DNA of 64,000 nucleotides from Gammaproteobacteria bacterium (GCA_013817245.1 JACDDA010000002.1:299919-363918); one strand, 5' to 3'. Counted from the stretch's first letter, positions 1 through 9,901 are shown. Notes: generated from the sequence alone by a model not told the origin. Translations and numbers: made by a program.

Positions 1-228
<228 letters not shown>

Positions 229-382
229 TTAAAATGGACGGCCATGATAGGCGATGGCGGCGGCCTAGGGAAGGCGTTTGCTGGAGTTGTTAGAGATTGC
301 GGGTCTGCTTGAGGATTTGCGCTGATTTGCCTGCGCAACATCCAGATTGTTGGTTTCTTCGGCAGCGCGCAGAGGTTGTGGG

Positions 383-388
383 TATAAT
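383..388 (+). promoter_or_regulatory. candidate -10 box upstream of ppa
   Basis: A perfect TATAAT lies about 55 bp before the ppa start codon in the adk-ppa divergent region. No convincing -35 hexamer stands at 16-18 bp upstream, so the call rests on the -10 box and its position. I see no other gene or RNA in the 202-443 interval. Confidence 0.35.
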
Positions 389-443
389 GCGCCAGTCCTA
401 TATATAGGGTTCCAATCGATTTTAATTGAGGAGTGTAGGCCCG

Positions 444-1001
444 ATGTTCTTAGATAATCTGAGCCCCGGTGAGAAATTGCCTGAAGAAGTGAATGTGGTT
501 ATTGAAATTCCGGCGCAGGCAGCCCCGGTGAAGTATGAAATGGATAAAGACAGTGGCGCGTTAGTGGTGGATCGTTTCATCAACGTGGCAATGTACTATC
601 CCTGTAATTATGGTTTTGTGCCCCACACTTTGTCGGAAGACGGTGATCCGGTGGATGTGTTGGTGATTTCGCCGCAGCCTATTATCAGCGGTGCCGTCAT
701 TGCAACACGCCCCATTGGTATGTTGAAAATGACCGATGAAAAAGGGCCTGATGCGAAAATTTTAGCGGTGCCTATTTCTAAATTAAGCACCATGTACGAT
801 AACGTCAAGAAGACTGAAGATTTACCCAAAGAATTGTTAGCGCAAATCGAACATTTCTTCCAACACTATAAATTGTTGGAAAAAAATAAATGGGTCAAAT
901 TAGACGGTTGGGCCGGCCCTGAAGAAGCTAAAGCAGAAATTGTTTCTAGCTTGGAGCGTTACGGTCATAAGCCTTATGTGAAAGACGCTAAAAAAGCGTA
1001 A
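444..1001 (+). CDS. ppa: inorganic pyrophosphatase (family I)
   Basis: Soluble inorganic pyrophosphatase hydrolyses PPi to phosphate and pulls biosynthetic reactions forward. The 185-residue length is close to that of bacterial family I enzymes. The signature [10 protein letters not shown] carries the metal-binding aspartates D66, D68 and D71, and [10 protein letters not shown] precedes it as usual. The open frame extends upstream to a TTG at 426, but AGGAG at 429-433 is a ribosome binding site, so the ATG at 444 is chosen. A strong terminator follows at 1012-1041, so the gene is probably transcribed alone. Confidence 0.95.
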   Translation: MFLDNLSPGEKLPEEVNVVIEIPAQAAPVKYEMDKDSGALVVDRFINVAMYYPCNYGFVPHTLSEDGDPVDVLVISPQPIISGAVIATRPIGMLKMTDEKGPDAKILAVPISKLSTMYDNVKKTEDLPKELLAQIEHFFQHYKLLEKNKWVKLDGWAGPEEAKAEIVSSLERYGHKPYVKDAKKA

Positions 1002-1011
1002 TCATTTCGTG

Positions 1012-1041
1012 AAAAGGCCGGGGTTACGACTCCGGCCTTTT
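1012..1041 (+). terminator. rho-independent terminator after ppa
   Basis: AAAAGGCCGG and CCGGCCTTTT form a perfect stem around a short loop, with the T-run in the 3' arm. It lies 10 bp after the ppa stop and 15 bp before mrdA. It separates ppa from the cell-wall operon and, being symmetrical, could also act on the other strand. Confidence 0.85.
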
Positions 1042-1055
1042 GCGTTCGTGGGCGA

Positions 1056-2942
1056 ATGGCATACCGTGTAACTTTACAAGATCGGTTTCGGGAGCTGGAA
1101 ATTTATCGCGCCCGAGCTTGGTTTGCGTTGTTCTTTTGCGCGTTTTTTTTATTGGTCTTGATCGGTCGTTTGTTTTATTTGCAAATCGTTCATCACGAAT
1201 TATTTTCTACCCAATCACAAAATAATCGCGTTCGTTTAAAAGCGTTGCCGCCACCGCGCGGTTTAATTTTTGATCGTTATGGTCGCGTGCTCGCAGAAAA
1301 CATTCCAAATTTTCAATTAGAGATAACCCCTGAAGAAGTGCCTGATGTCACGGCGACGTTAACTGCGCTGCGTGAAATTATTGAATTAAGTGACAATGAT
1401 ATTGAACGGTTTAAAAAAGAATTAAAGCAACAACGCAAATTCAACGATATCCCTTTACGCTTTAATTTAAATGAAGAAGAAGTCGCACGTTTTGCGGTGA
1501 ATCGTTATAAATTTCCGGGTGTTGACGTCGTCGCGCGCTTAGCGCGTTATTATCCTTATGGCGCCGCGACCGTACATGCTTTAGGTTATGTTGGGCGTAT
1601 TGATGAAGCTGATTTAAAGAATCTTGATGAAGCTAATTACAGTGGCACTACGCATACCGGTAAATTAGGCATTGAAAAATCTTATGAAGCTGAATTACAC
1701 GGTAAAGCTGGTTATACACAAATTGAAATTAATGCGGAAGGGCGTTTATTGCGCGAACTCGATACGGTAGTAGCGCAACCCGGTTTGGATTTAATGTTAA
1801 CTATCGATGTTGATTTGCAGCAAATCGCACAAGAAGCATTAGGTGAATTTAATGGCGCGGTGGTGGCCATTGAACCGAGCACCGGCGCAGTCCGTGCGTT
1901 AGTGAGTAGACCAGGATTTGATCCGCAATTATTTGTAAACGGTATTTCGCAAGTAAATTACAGCGCTTTACAAAATGATGATAACAATCCTTTGTTTGAT
2001 CGAGCATTGCGCGGTCAGTATCCGCCAGGTTCAACCGTAAAACCCATGTATGGTTTTTCGGGTTTAGAAAGTGGTCATACAACGGCGCAGCGCAGTGTAT
2101 TTTGTCAGGGTTTTTTCCGCTTAGGTGGCGTGGGTCGTCGCTATCGAGATTGGAAAGAAACCGGACATGGCAGCGTTAATTACGATGAAGCGGTAACGCA
2201 ATCGTGTGATATTTTTTTTTATGATCTTGCTAATCGCATGGGTATTACAGAGCTTAGTGCGTGGATGGCGCGTTTTGGTGTGGGGCGTGTTACTGGTATT
2301 GATGTGCCCGGCGAAAAAAGTGGCATCTTGCCTAGCGATGAATGGAAACGAAAACGATTTAAGGATCGTTGGTACGCGGGTGAAACCTTGAGCGTTGGTA
2401 TTGGGCAAGGTTATCTATTAATGACGCCATTACAATTAGCGCAAATGACCGTAGTGCTGGCGAATCGTGGTGTTGCTTATAAACCGCATTTTATTCACGA
2501 CATGCAAGATAGTCTTACGGGTAAAAGTGTGTATGTTTATAAGCCGCAACAAACTTTAAGTATTGTCGCAAAAAATCCAAAACATTGGGATATGATCCAA
2601 AGTGCAATGGTTAATGTAGTGCACGGTGAACGTGGTACTGCACGCGCAGCGGGTAAAGACGCTGAATATAAAATTGCGGGTAAAACGGGTACTGCACAAG
2701 TGATTGGCATTGGACAAAACGTAAAGTACGACGCGAAAAAAATTAATGTAAAACATCGTGATCATGCCTGGTTTATTGCATTTGCACCCGCAGAAGCCCC
2801 GCGCTTAGCGATTGCGGTGTTAGTGGAAAATGGAGGCCACGGTGGTTCTGCCGCCGCACCGATTGCGCGCAAAGTGTTTGATCGTTATTTTGCGCCCGGC
2901 CCTAGTGAATCATTGGAAGAAGAGTCACCTGATGGCACTTAA
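1056..2942 (+). CDS. mrdA: peptidoglycan transpeptidase PBP2
   Basis: Class B penicillin-binding protein of the elongasome; it cross-links peptidoglycan during side-wall synthesis together with RodA. The 628-residue protein has one N-terminal membrane anchor (about residues 23-43), the dimerisation/pedestal region with PPPRGLIFDRYGRVLA, and a transpeptidase domain. The active-site motifs are S326-T-V-K, S383-C-D (an SxD form, as in E. coli PBP2) and K543-T-G. The ATG at 1056 gives a normal N-terminus (MAYRVTLQDR), though the upstream ribosome site is weak. It is the first gene of a nine-gene co-directional run and overlaps rodA by 11 bp. Nothing is missing. Confidence 0.95.
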   Translation: MAYRVTLQDRFRELEIYRARAWFALFFCAFFLLVLIGRLFYLQIVHHELFSTQSQNNRVRLKALPPPRGLIFDRYGRVLAENIPNFQLEITPEEVPDVTATLTALREIIELSDNDIERFKKELKQQRKFNDIPLRFNLNEEEVARFAVNRYKFPGVDVVARLARYYPYGAATVHALGYVGRIDEADLKNLDEANYSGTTHTGKLGIEKSYEAELHGKAGYTQIEINAEGRLLRELDTVVAQPGLDLMLTIDVDLQQIAQEALGEFNGAVVAIEPSTGAVRALVSRPGFDPQLFVNGISQVNYSALQNDDNNPLFDRALRGQYPPGSTVKPMYGFSGLESGHTTAQRSVFCQGFFRLGGVGRRYRDWKETGHGSVNYDEAVTQSCDIFFYDLANRMGITELSAWMARFGVGRVTGIDVPGEKSGILPSDEWKRKRFKDRWYAGETLSVGIGQGYLLMTPLQLAQMTVVLANRGVAYKPHFIHDMQDSLTGKSVYVYKPQQTLSIVAKNPKHWDMIQSAMVNVVHGERGTARAAGKDAEYKIAGKTGTAQVIGIGQNVKYDAKKINVKHRDHAWFIAFAPAEAPRLAIAVLVENGGHGGSAAAPIARKVFDRYFAPGPSESLEEESPDGT

Positions 2943-4056
2943 TTTTAATAATCGTTCGGAATCATTTGTGCGCGTGCTGCTGCACGCATTTAAGCTTGAT
3001 TACACTTTATCAATGGCACTGTTTAGTTTGGTTTCGGTTGGCTTAATTATTCTTTATAGCGCGTCGGGCGAAGATGTCGGCGTGTTGTTGCGACAAATAT
3101 TCCGACTAGGTCTGGCCTTTGCTTTGTTGGTTTTTGTGGCGCAGATTACACCGCATCAGTTAAAACTGTGGACGCCGTGGGTTTATGTTTTTGGTGTGTT
3201 GATGTTAGTTGCAGTATTTTTATTTGGTGATATTGGTAAAGGTGCGCAACGTTGGTTGAATTTAGGCATCGTGCGTTTTCAACCTTCCGAGATGATGAAG
3301 ATCGCGGTGCCTATGATGGTCGCGTGGTATTTATCCGAGCGTTCGGTGCCGCCGCGTTTTTGGGATGTGGTGGTTGCGGTAATTATTGTGTTGGTACCTA
3401 TGGTGTTAATTGTTGAGCAACCTGATTTAGGCACGGCTTTGTTAGTGGGTGCGGCGGGTTTTTTGGCTTTGTTTTTGGCGGGTATCAGTTGGCGAATCAT
3501 GATTACGGGTGGTGTGTTAGCCGCGGCAGCTGTGCCCTTGATGTGGTTTAAATTTATGCATGATTATCAGCGTCAACGCGTGTTAACTTTTTTAAATCCA
3601 GAAAGCGATCCCTTGGGTTCTGGTTATCACATTATTCAATCAAAAATCGCGATTGGTTCTGGTGGTGTTTACGGTAAAGGTTGGACTAATGGTACCCAAT
3701 CACATTTGGATTTTTTACCAGAGCGTTCTACCGATTTTATTTTTGCGGTATTTGGCGAAGAGTTTGGTTGGTTCGGTGCAGTGATTTTATTGGGCATGTA
3801 TGCGTTTTTGATTTATCGTTGTTGGCGCATTGCATTGCGTGCTCGTGATCGTTATAGCCGAGTGCTGGGCGGTGCATTAACACTGACTTTTTTTGTTTAT
3901 GTATTTGTGAATGTGGGCATGGTTATTGGTTTATTGCCAGTAGTGGGCGTGCCTTTACCTTTGATTAGTTATGGCGGCACTTCTATGGTTACCTTAATGG
4001 CAGGTTTTGGGATGTTAATGTCGATTAATTCTGATAGACGATTGAGTCAAGGCTGA
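2932..4056 (+). CDS. rodA: rod-shape SEDS glycosyltransferase RodA
   Basis: SEDS-family polymerase that builds glycan strands from lipid II in complex with PBP2 (MrdA). The 374 residues form about ten membrane segments. Family landmarks are present: GDIGKGAQRWLNLG, the QPSEMMKIA segment, EQPDLGTAL and the C-terminal PVVGVPLPLISYGGTS loop. An open frame reaches upstream to 2830, but that part only reads out of frame through mrdA. The ATG at 2932, preceded by GAAGAAGAG, gives the usual N-terminus and an 11-bp overlap with mrdA, which implies translational coupling. The stop overlaps the mltB start (TGATG). Confidence 0.95.
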   Translation: MALNFNNRSESFVRVLLHAFKLDYTLSMALFSLVSVGLIILYSASGEDVGVLLRQIFRLGLAFALLVFVAQITPHQLKLWTPWVYVFGVLMLVAVFLFGDIGKGAQRWLNLGIVRFQPSEMMKIAVPMMVAWYLSERSVPPRFWDVVVAVIIVLVPMVLIVEQPDLGTALLVGAAGFLALFLAGISWRIMITGGVLAAAAVPLMWFKFMHDYQRQRVLTFLNPESDPLGSGYHIIQSKIAIGSGGVYGKGWTNGTQSHLDFLPERSTDFIFAVFGEEFGWFGAVILLGMYAFLIYRCWRIALRARDRYSRVLGGALTLTFFVYVFVNVGMVIGLLPVVGVPLPLISYGGTSMVTLMAGFGMLMSINSDRRLSQG

Positions 4057-5147
4057 TGTTACAACGTTATTTTATAGTTGTTTGCCTATTGCTGTGCAGT
4101 ACGTCGATGCTGCAGGCCGATGAAGCAGTGATAGAAATTCCGCCCGAAGTTATTCGTTATTGCGATCGGGATGATGTACGCCTCTTTATTAATGAAATGG
4201 TGGCTCAGCAGAAATTTAATCGGGCTGAATTAATGCGTTTGTTTCGTGACGCAGTCCGCGTTGATAGTGTCTTAGAGTCCATCGCCAAACCCGCCGAGCG
4301 CAAATTAACGTGGGAAGAATATCGTGCCATTTTTATCGATGAAAAACGTGTGCAAGCAGGCGCTGATTTTTGGCATGCGCACGCAGAAATGTTGCAGAAA
4401 GTTTCGCAAGAGTACGGTGTTCCACCCGAAATTATTTTAGCAATTTTGGCTGTTGAAACTCGTTATGGAAACTATACGGGCAGACATCGAGTATTAGATT
4501 CTTTAATTACATTAGCCTTTGACGGTAAATCTAGACAAAGTTTTTTTCGTGAAGAATTAAAAGCATTTTTGTTATTAGCGCGCGAAGAACATTTAGACCC
4601 GCGCCTTATTAAAGGCTCTTATGCAGGGGCGATGGGGATGCCGCAATTTATTTCATCGAGTTATCGTCAATATGCGGTGGATTATGATGGTGATGGGCAG
4701 CGCGATTTATGGAATAGTGATGCGGATATTTTAGCGAGCGTTGCTAATTATTTTAAAAAACACGGTTGGGCAATGAACCAGCCCGTGGTATTGCAAGCTT
4801 TGTCAGCGACCGATGCGGCCGCTGAAATTGCGGTAGGACGTGGGCGTGTTGGGCTGAAGCCGGAAAAAACTTTAGCTGAATTACGCGCGCTCGGCGTTGA
4901 GTGGGATAAAAAAGCACAAACGGCTAGCGATAAAACGTTAGCAACATTAATGGTGCTTGATAAAAAAGACGGCACGCTTGAGTATTGGTTAGGGCTGCAA
5001 AATTTTTATGTGATTACGCGTTATAATCATAGCTCAATGTATGCGATGGCTGCGTATCAGCTCAGTCAATTAATTAAGGCGCGCGCTGAAGTTTCAAAAG
5101 ATTTTAATATGCGGGGCAACACTTCGTCGTCAGGTAATAAGCGCTAA
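4056..5147 (+). CDS. mltB: lytic murein transglycosylase B
   Basis: Membrane-associated lytic transglycosylase (GH103 type) that cleaves the MurNAc-GlcNAc bond with formation of 1,6-anhydroMurNAc. The 363 residues start with a signal peptide ending near LQADEA. There is no lipobox cysteine at the cleavage site, so it may be periplasmic and soluble rather than a lipoprotein. Catalytic Glu134 sits in LAVETRYG; GSYAGAMGMPQF and the DYDGDGQRDLWNS loop are typical. The start overlaps the rodA stop by one base. The same rodA-mltB-rlpA order is known from pseudomonads, and the neighbours make a murein-remodelling role likely. Confidence 0.93.
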   Translation: MLQRYFIVVCLLLCSTSMLQADEAVIEIPPEVIRYCDRDDVRLFINEMVAQQKFNRAELMRLFRDAVRVDSVLESIAKPAERKLTWEEYRAIFIDEKRVQAGADFWHAHAEMLQKVSQEYGVPPEIILAILAVETRYGNYTGRHRVLDSLITLAFDGKSRQSFFREELKAFLLLAREEHLDPRLIKGSYAGAMGMPQFISSSYRQYAVDYDGDGQRDLWNSDADILASVANYFKKHGWAMNQPVVLQALSATDAAAEIAVGRGRVGLKPEKTLAELRALGVEWDKKAQTASDKTLATLMVLDKKDGTLEYWLGLQNFYVITRYNHSSMYAMAAYQLSQLIKARAEVSKDFNMRGNTSSSGNKR

Positions 5148-5148
5148 T

Positions 5149-5949
5149 ATGTATTCTAAGAAAATTAGTATCGTAATAATGTTTGCTGTTGTGTTGTCAG
5201 CTTGTGGTGGTACGACAGTAGTGAGTAAACCGCAGCGTACGGCTGAGGTTGTGCCCGTAGCTGAACCGCGTAGTAAATATGGCAACCCCGCGTCTTATGT
5301 GGTATTGGGCAAGCGCTATTATGTTTTACAGAGTGCGGCTGGTTATAAAGACAAAGGTATTGCGTCTTGGTATGGCCCAAATTTTCACGGCAAACGCGCT
5401 TCTAGCGGTGAAACTTATAATATGAATGCTATGACTGCGGCGCATAAAACATTGCCCTTGCCTACTTATGTGCGCGTTAGTAATTTAGAAAATGGCCGGA
5501 GCATTATTGTTAAAGTAAATGATCGCGGACCGTTTCATGATAATCGCATTATTGATTTATCTAAAGCCGCAGCCACTCAGTTAGATGTAGTGCGCACTGG
5601 CACGGCGTTGGTGCAAGTTGAAGTAGTGAGCAGTAGTGCGCCTAGCAACACTGTTGATCTCAGTAACGTCAGCAAATCAAAAGCAACCATTGATCTAGTG
5701 AGCCAACAAAGTCAAAATTTTATTTATATCCAGCTCGGCGCATTTAGCGCCAAACAAAATGCTGAACAATTATTAGGCCGATTGTTATTAAGTAATGTGG
5801 GTGGTGCCGCAATTACGGAAAGCGAAAATAATGGCAATCTTATATATCGTGTCCGCATAGGACCTTTGTCTTCTGTAGCGATAACCGATCAGGTGGCGGC
5901 TAAATTAGACACTTTAGGTTTTTCCGAATATCAAATTGTTATTGAGTAA
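5149..5949 (+). CDS. rlpA: septal-ring lytic transglycosylase RlpA (lipoprotein)
   Basis: Rare lipoprotein A; in Pseudomonas it cleaves denuded glycan at the septum. The signal peptide ends in a lipobox (LSAC, Cys19). A double-psi beta-barrel follows, from GIASWYGPNFHGK to VKVNDRGPFHDNRIIDLS, with the family aspartate and histidine residues in place. The last ~75 residues form a SPOR domain (IYIQLGAFSAKQNAEQL...) that binds denuded glycan at division sites. At 266 residues it is a normal length. It starts two bases after mltB and its stop overlaps the next start, consistent with one transcript. Confidence 0.93.
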   Translation: MYSKKISIVIMFAVVLSACGGTTVVSKPQRTAEVVPVAEPRSKYGNPASYVVLGKRYYVLQSAAGYKDKGIASWYGPNFHGKRASSGETYNMNAMTAAHKTLPLPTYVRVSNLENGRSIIVKVNDRGPFHDNRIIDLSKAAATQLDVVRTGTALVQVEVVSSSAPSNTVDLSNVSKSKATIDLVSQQSQNFIYIQLGAFSAKQNAEQLLGRLLLSNVGGAAITESENNGNLIYRVRIGPLSSVAITDQVAAKLDTLGFSEYQIVIE

Positions 5950-7118
5950 TGGGCATGTTGAATAAGCAAACATTTTTTAAATACGTAGTTTTGTTAAACG
6001 TAGTGTTGAGCGCGCCGCATGGGCTGGCAATTGAAGTAGTGCCGCCACGTTTGGATCTTAGCGCCTATGTGTTAATGGACGCAGATAGCGGTCAAGTGCT
6101 CGCAGCGGATAATCTAGATGAGCAAATAGGCGTTGCTGGCTTAACTAAATTAATGACGACGTATGTGATTTTTGATGCAGTGCAGCAACAAAAGTTAACG
6201 CCGGATACGGTAATTGATATCGCTGAAATAGGCGCACACACGACGACGCCGGAAGTTTTGAAAAGTGGTCCGCGCATGTTTTTGCAATCCCATAGCAAAA
6301 TTACGCTAGCCGACTTGTTAAAAGGTTTAATTATTCAAAACGGCAATGATGCTGCTTTAGTATTAGCACAGCACATAGCGGGAAATGAATTGGCTTTTGT
6401 AGAGCGCATGAATGCAGTCGCGAAAAAGCTAGGTATGAGTAAAACCCATTTTAATAACGTTGCAGGGGTTGCCGGCCGTGAGCATTATTCAACAGCATTT
6501 GATTTGGCGCTGCTGTCACGTGCTTTGATTCGTAATCATGCTAGTTCATACGCAATGTTTGCTGAGAAACAATTTGTTTACAATAACATCCAGCAAACTA
6601 GCCGAAATAATTTGTTGTGGAAAAACACGGGCGTAGATGGGTTGCAAACTAGCTACTCCATTGCCGAAGGTTATTGCGCGGCTATTTCTGCGAAGCGTAA
6701 CAATATGCGCTTGATCGCAATTGTATTAGGTGCCGGCAATGAACGCGAATGGACCACTGCGGTTGATGCTTTATTAGAATGGGGTTACCGTTATTTTGAA
6801 ACGCATAAATTGTATAGCGCAGAGCAAGTGTTGTATCGTGCGGCTATAAGCGACGGCAACATGCGAAAAGTTGCATTGCGCTTAGCAGAAGATTTGTATG
6901 TAACGGTACCGCATGGTCATTATGAAGAACTAACACTCAACATGGCGGTGCAAAAAAACTTAATGGCGCCTGTGGCCGAACGCGCGGTGATAGGGCGCGT
7001 AGAAGTTATGTTAGCAAATGAAGTATTAAAGTCGCCAGCTTTAATAGCGGCACAAGCGGTGCCACAGGGCAATGCTGTGCAACGATTATTTAACGATGTG
7101 ATGAGTATGTTTGAATGA
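5949..7118 (+). CDS. DacA/DacC-family protein with all three active-site motifs lost (predicted pseudoenzyme)
   Basis: By fold and position this is a low-molecular-weight PBP (D-Ala-D-Ala carboxypeptidase, PBP5/6 type): signal peptide, GQVLAADNLDEQ, the LADLLKGLIIQ segment, a C-terminal PBP5 domain from about residue 285, and a terminal helix (NAVQRLFNDVMSMF) of the amphipathic anchor type. The catalytic motifs are altered: the usual SxxK reads G64-L-T-K, the SGN reads N131-G-N, and the KTG reads Q233-T-S. The nucleophile Ser is Gly (GGC codon). The frame is intact over 389 codons, so this is not a decayed gene. It should bind murein stem peptides or partners rather than cleave them. A start three codons later (5955) is possible. 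It overlaps dat by four bases. Confidence 0.85.
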   Translation: MGMLNKQTFFKYVVLLNVVLSAPHGLAIEVVPPRLDLSAYVLMDADSGQVLAADNLDEQIGVAGLTKLMTTYVIFDAVQQQKLTPDTVIDIAEIGAHTTTPEVLKSGPRMFLQSHSKITLADLLKGLIIQNGNDAALVLAQHIAGNELAFVERMNAVAKKLGMSKTHFNNVAGVAGREHYSTAFDLALLSRALIRNHASSYAMFAEKQFVYNNIQQTSRNNLLWKNTGVDGLQTSYSIAEGYCAAISAKRNNMRLIAIVLGAGNEREWTTAVDALLEWGYRYFETHKLYSAEQVLYRAAISDGNMRKVALRLAEDLYVTVPHGHYEELTLNMAVQKNLMAPVAERAVIGRVEVMLANEVLKSPALIAAQAVPQGNAVQRLFNDVMSMFE

Positions 7119-7966
7119 GTATTGTGTATTTAAATGGTCAATTTTTACCTTTGTTAGATGCAAGAATTTCTGTATTAGATCGCGGTTTTTTATTTGCGGA
7201 TGGTGTCTATGAAGTGATTCCTGCTTATAACGGAAAATTATTTCGTCTCGAACACCATTTAGAGCGCTTGGATAACAGTATGCGCGGAATTCATTTAAGC
7301 AACCCACTGTCTAATGCGCAGTGGAGCGATGTTTTAAATGCATTGGTGGAACGTAATGGCGGCGGCAATATTTCGGTGTATTTGCATGTTACGCGCGGCG
7401 CAGATGAAAAGCGCGATCATTTATATTCTGCCAGTACTGAACAAACGATTTTTGTTATGACCACCCCTATTAAACCGGTGTCTGCGCATTTATTAGAACA
7501 AGGCGCCAAACTCATTGTGTTAGATGATATTCGTTGGCAGCACTGCAACTTAAAAACTATCGCATTATTACCAAACGTGATGTTGCGCAATCAAGCGCAT
7601 GCCGCGGGTGCTGACGAAGCGATTTTGGTGCGCGATGGTTATGCTACTGAAGCCACCGTCAGTAATTTTTTTGTTGTGAAAGATGGTGTGGTGTTAACGC
7701 CACCTAAAAGTGAGTTTCTATTGCCCGGCATCACCCGAGATTTAGTATTAGAGCTAGCGCGAGATCATGGTATGCCTTGTGAAGAAACCAGCATTGGTCG
7801 TGAAATGTTGTATGACGCAGATGAAATTTGGATAACGAGCTCCACCAAAGAAGTAGTAGCAGCCACCCGTTTAGATGGCGAGTATGTAGGTGATGGTTTG
7901 CCGGGACCTATGTGGAAATTAATGCTACGGTATTATCAAGAATATAAAATGCAATTAAAAAATTAA
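7115..7966 (+). CDS. dat: D-amino-acid (D-alanine) transaminase
   Basis: Class IV PLP-dependent aminotransferase making D-glutamate from D-alanine and 2-oxoglutarate (or the reverse), which supplies D-amino acids for peptidoglycan. The N-terminus YLNGQFLPLLDARISVLDRGFLF and the context CNLKTIALLPNV around PLP lysine K147 match D-amino-acid transaminases better than IlvE; EATVSNFFVV and the late ITSSTKEV segment bind the cofactor phosphate. It is 283 residues long. The start overlaps the DacA-like gene by ATGA. Its place in a cell-wall operon supports a D-Glu/D-Ala role. Branched-chain aminotransferase or aminodeoxychorismate lyase are less likely alternatives. Confidence 0.88.
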   Translation: MSIVYLNGQFLPLLDARISVLDRGFLFADGVYEVIPAYNGKLFRLEHHLERLDNSMRGIHLSNPLSNAQWSDVLNALVERNGGGNISVYLHVTRGADEKRDHLYSASTEQTIFVMTTPIKPVSAHLLEQGAKLIVLDDIRWQHCNLKTIALLPNVMLRNQAHAAGADEAILVRDGYATEATVSNFFVVKDGVVLTPPKSEFLLPGITRDLVLELARDHGMPCEETSIGREMLYDADEIWITSSTKEVVAATRLDGEYVGDGLPGPMWKLMLRYYQEYKMQLKN

Positions 7967-8002
7967 TGCGCCTTTAATGACTGCTTCACGATACTTTCAC
8001 TT

Positions 8003-8275
8003 ATGACAGAACACGATTCAGATAGTTTAATAGAATACCCATGTCGGTTTCCGATCAAAATTGTTTGTCGTGCACTCGTAGGCATTGAGCAGACAATGGT
8101 GAGTTTGGTGCGTATGCATGCGCCGGATTTAAATGATTACGATGTGCGCTCACGTGAAAGCAATGGTGGTAAATATATAGGGATAACCGTGGTGGTGACG
8201 GCAGTGAATCGTGTGCAGTTAGATGCGATTTATCAAATGCTCAGTGATCATCCTGACGTCATCATGGCGTTGTGA
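8003..8275 (+). CDS. ybeD: YbeD/DUF493 family protein
   Basis: A 90-residue cytoplasmic protein of the DUF493 (YbeD) family, recognised by YPCRFPIKIVCRA near the start, the ...VTVVVTAVNRVQLDAIYQML-type core and the closing HPDVIMAL. The family has an ACT-like alpha-beta fold; its biochemical role is unsettled, though it is almost always found just before lipB. Here its stop overlaps the lipB start by one base. The ATG at 8003 is 36 bp after dat. Confidence 0.9.
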   Translation: MTEHDSDSLIEYPCRFPIKIVCRALVGIEQTMVSLVRMHAPDLNDYDVRSRESNGGKYIGITVVVTAVNRVQLDAIYQMLSDHPDVIMAL

Positions 8276-8943
8276 TGCAGACGCCCCAAATAATGCAGTT
8301 GCGCGATTTTGGGTCTTGTGATTACGCCGCGTTAGCGCAAGCTATGCAAGAATTTACTGCGGCACGCACTGCAGAAACGATAGATGAATTATGGTTAGTA
8401 GAGCATCCACCCGTTTATACCTTAGGTGTTGGTGCAAAAGCGGAACATCTATTGGATGTACGCGACATTGCGATTGTTCAATCAAATCGCGGCGGTCAAG
8501 TTACTTATCATGGCCCCGGTCAACTAGTAGTGTATGTCTTGTTTGATTTGCGACGTTTACATTTAGGTGTGCGCAAATTTGTCATAGCATTAGAACAAAT
8601 TATTATTCGCTTATTAAGCGAGTATGAGATTCACGCAGAAGGTCGGCGTGATGCACCCGGTGTCTATGTTGATGGACGTAAAATTGCGTCACTTGGTTTA
8701 CGCGTGAGTAATAGCTGTACTTATCATGGCTTGAGTTTAAATATTGATATGGATTTAAATCCTTTTAAATATATTAACCCTTGTGGTTATCCCGGATTAA
8801 TCGTCACCCAAATGGCGGCGGAATCGCCACAAGTGGTGAACTTTGGCGTAGTAAAACAGCGCTTGGTAGAGATTCTGGCCCAAGATTTGGGCTATACTGC
8901 GAGCCCCGCTACTGCTGCCATTGCTGAGTTACGTCATGGTTGA
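8275..8943 (+). CDS. lipB: octanoyl-[ACP]:protein N-octanoyltransferase
   Basis: LipB moves octanoate from ACP to the lipoyl domains of 2-oxoacid dehydrogenases and GcvH, the first step of lipoate assembly. Markers are [17 protein letters not shown]136 in [11 protein letters not shown] and the catalytic C170 in [12 protein letters not shown] start at 8272 is possible, but the ATG at 8275 gives 222 residues and a one-base overlap with ybeD. It overlaps lipA by eight bases, so the two enzymes of the pathway are translationally coupled. Confidence 0.95.
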   Translation: MQTPQIMQLRDFGSCDYAALAQAMQEFTAARTAETIDELWLVEHPPVYTLGVGAKAEHLLDVRDIAIVQSNRGGQVTYHGPGQLVVYVLFDLRRLHLGVRKFVIALEQIIIRLLSEYEIHAEGRRDAPGVYVDGRKIASLGLRVSNSCTYHGLSLNIDMDLNPFKYINPCGYPGLIVTQMAAESPQVVNFGVVKQRLVEILAQDLGYTASPATAAIAELRHG

Positions 8944-9901
8944 TTACACCGCCCACTCCCGCCAAGATCCTGAAGGTCATCAGCGTGGCGCTGATAAAGT
9001 TTCTAAAATTAAAATTAAAGTAGAGCGCACCATTCAAGCGCCGCGCAAACCCGATTGGATCCGCGCGAAAGCACATAACTCGCCGCAAGTTGCTCGCATC
9101 AAGCAAATTTTACGCGAACGTAATTTACATACCGTCTGCGAAGAAGCGAGTTGCCCAAATTTAGGTGAGTGTTTTGGCAAAGGCACTGCGACGTTTATGA
9201 TCATGGGTGATATTTGCACGCGTCGTTGTCCGTTTTGTGATGTGTCACATGGTCATCCAGAGCCTTTAGATTTGAATGAGCCGCAGCATTTAGCAACGAC
9301 TATTGCGGAATTAGGTTTGAGTTACGTTGTTATTACTTCAGTTGATCGCGATGATTTAAAAGATGGCGGCGCCGGACATTTTGCTGCTTGTATTCGCGAA
9401 GTCCGCGAATTAAATCCGCAAACGCGTATTGAAGTATTAGTGCCGGATTTTCGTTCTCGTATGGAACGTGCATTAGCTTGTTTTGGTGATGTAGTGCCTG
9501 ATGTGTTTAATCACAATATTGAAACCGTACCGCGTTTATATCGTGCGGCGCGCCCCGGCGGTGACTATGAATGGTCTTTGTTATTATTAAAAACGTTTAA
9601 GTCTCAGCACCCAGCCGTACGGACAAAATCCGGCATCATGTTAGGTTTAGGCGAAGAGATGGAAGAAGTTTATCAAGTCATGCGAGATTTACGTACACAT
9701 GATGTTGATATGTTAACGGTAGGGCAATATTTACAACCCAGTTTAGAACATCTGCCCATTAAACGCTTTGTGCATCCTGATGAATTTAAGCAGATTGAAA
9801 TCTTAGGTTATGAAATGGGTTTCAAACATGTAGCCAGTGGCCCGATGGTGCGTTCTTCGTATCATGCGGATCAACAAGCCGAGCATGTATTGCAAGATTA
9901 A
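8936..9901 (+). CDS. lipA: lipoyl synthase (radical SAM)
   Basis: LipA inserts two sulfur atoms into protein-bound octanoyl groups. The radical SAM motif is C94-x3-C98-x2-C101 (CTRRCPFC), and the auxiliary cluster ligands C68, C73 and C79 are in [12 protein letters not shown]. With the ATG at 8936 the protein has 321 residues and these positions match the E. coli numbering, so the upstream TTG at 8921 is rejected. It is the last gene of the operon that starts at mrdA. The next gene is convergent only six bases away, with no obvious terminator between them. Confidence 0.96.
   Translation: MVDYTAHSRQDPEGHQRGADKVSKIKIKVERTIQAPRKPDWIRAKAHNSPQVARIKQILRERNLHTVCEEASCPNLGECFGKGTATFMIMGDICTRRCPFCDVSHGHPEPLDLNEPQHLATTIAELGLSYVVITSVDRDDLKDGGAGHFAACIREVRELNPQTRIEVLVPDFRSRMERALACFGDVVPDVFNHNIETVPRLYRAARPGGDYEWSLLLLKTFKSQHPAVRTKSGIMLGLGEEMEEVYQVMRDLRTHDVDMLTVGQYLQPSLEHLPIKRFVHPDEFKQIEILGYEMGFKHVASGPMVRSSYHADQQAEHVLQD

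Noticed and set aside
5949..7118. dacA-like gene as a decayed pseudogene
   Set aside because: The frame is intact over 389 codons with signal peptide and C-terminal domain, and it is tightly coupled to neighbours; three motif changes without stops fit a pseudoenzyme better.
8272..8274. GTG start for lipB
   Set aside because: The ATG at 8275 gives the normal length and a one-base coupling to ybeD.
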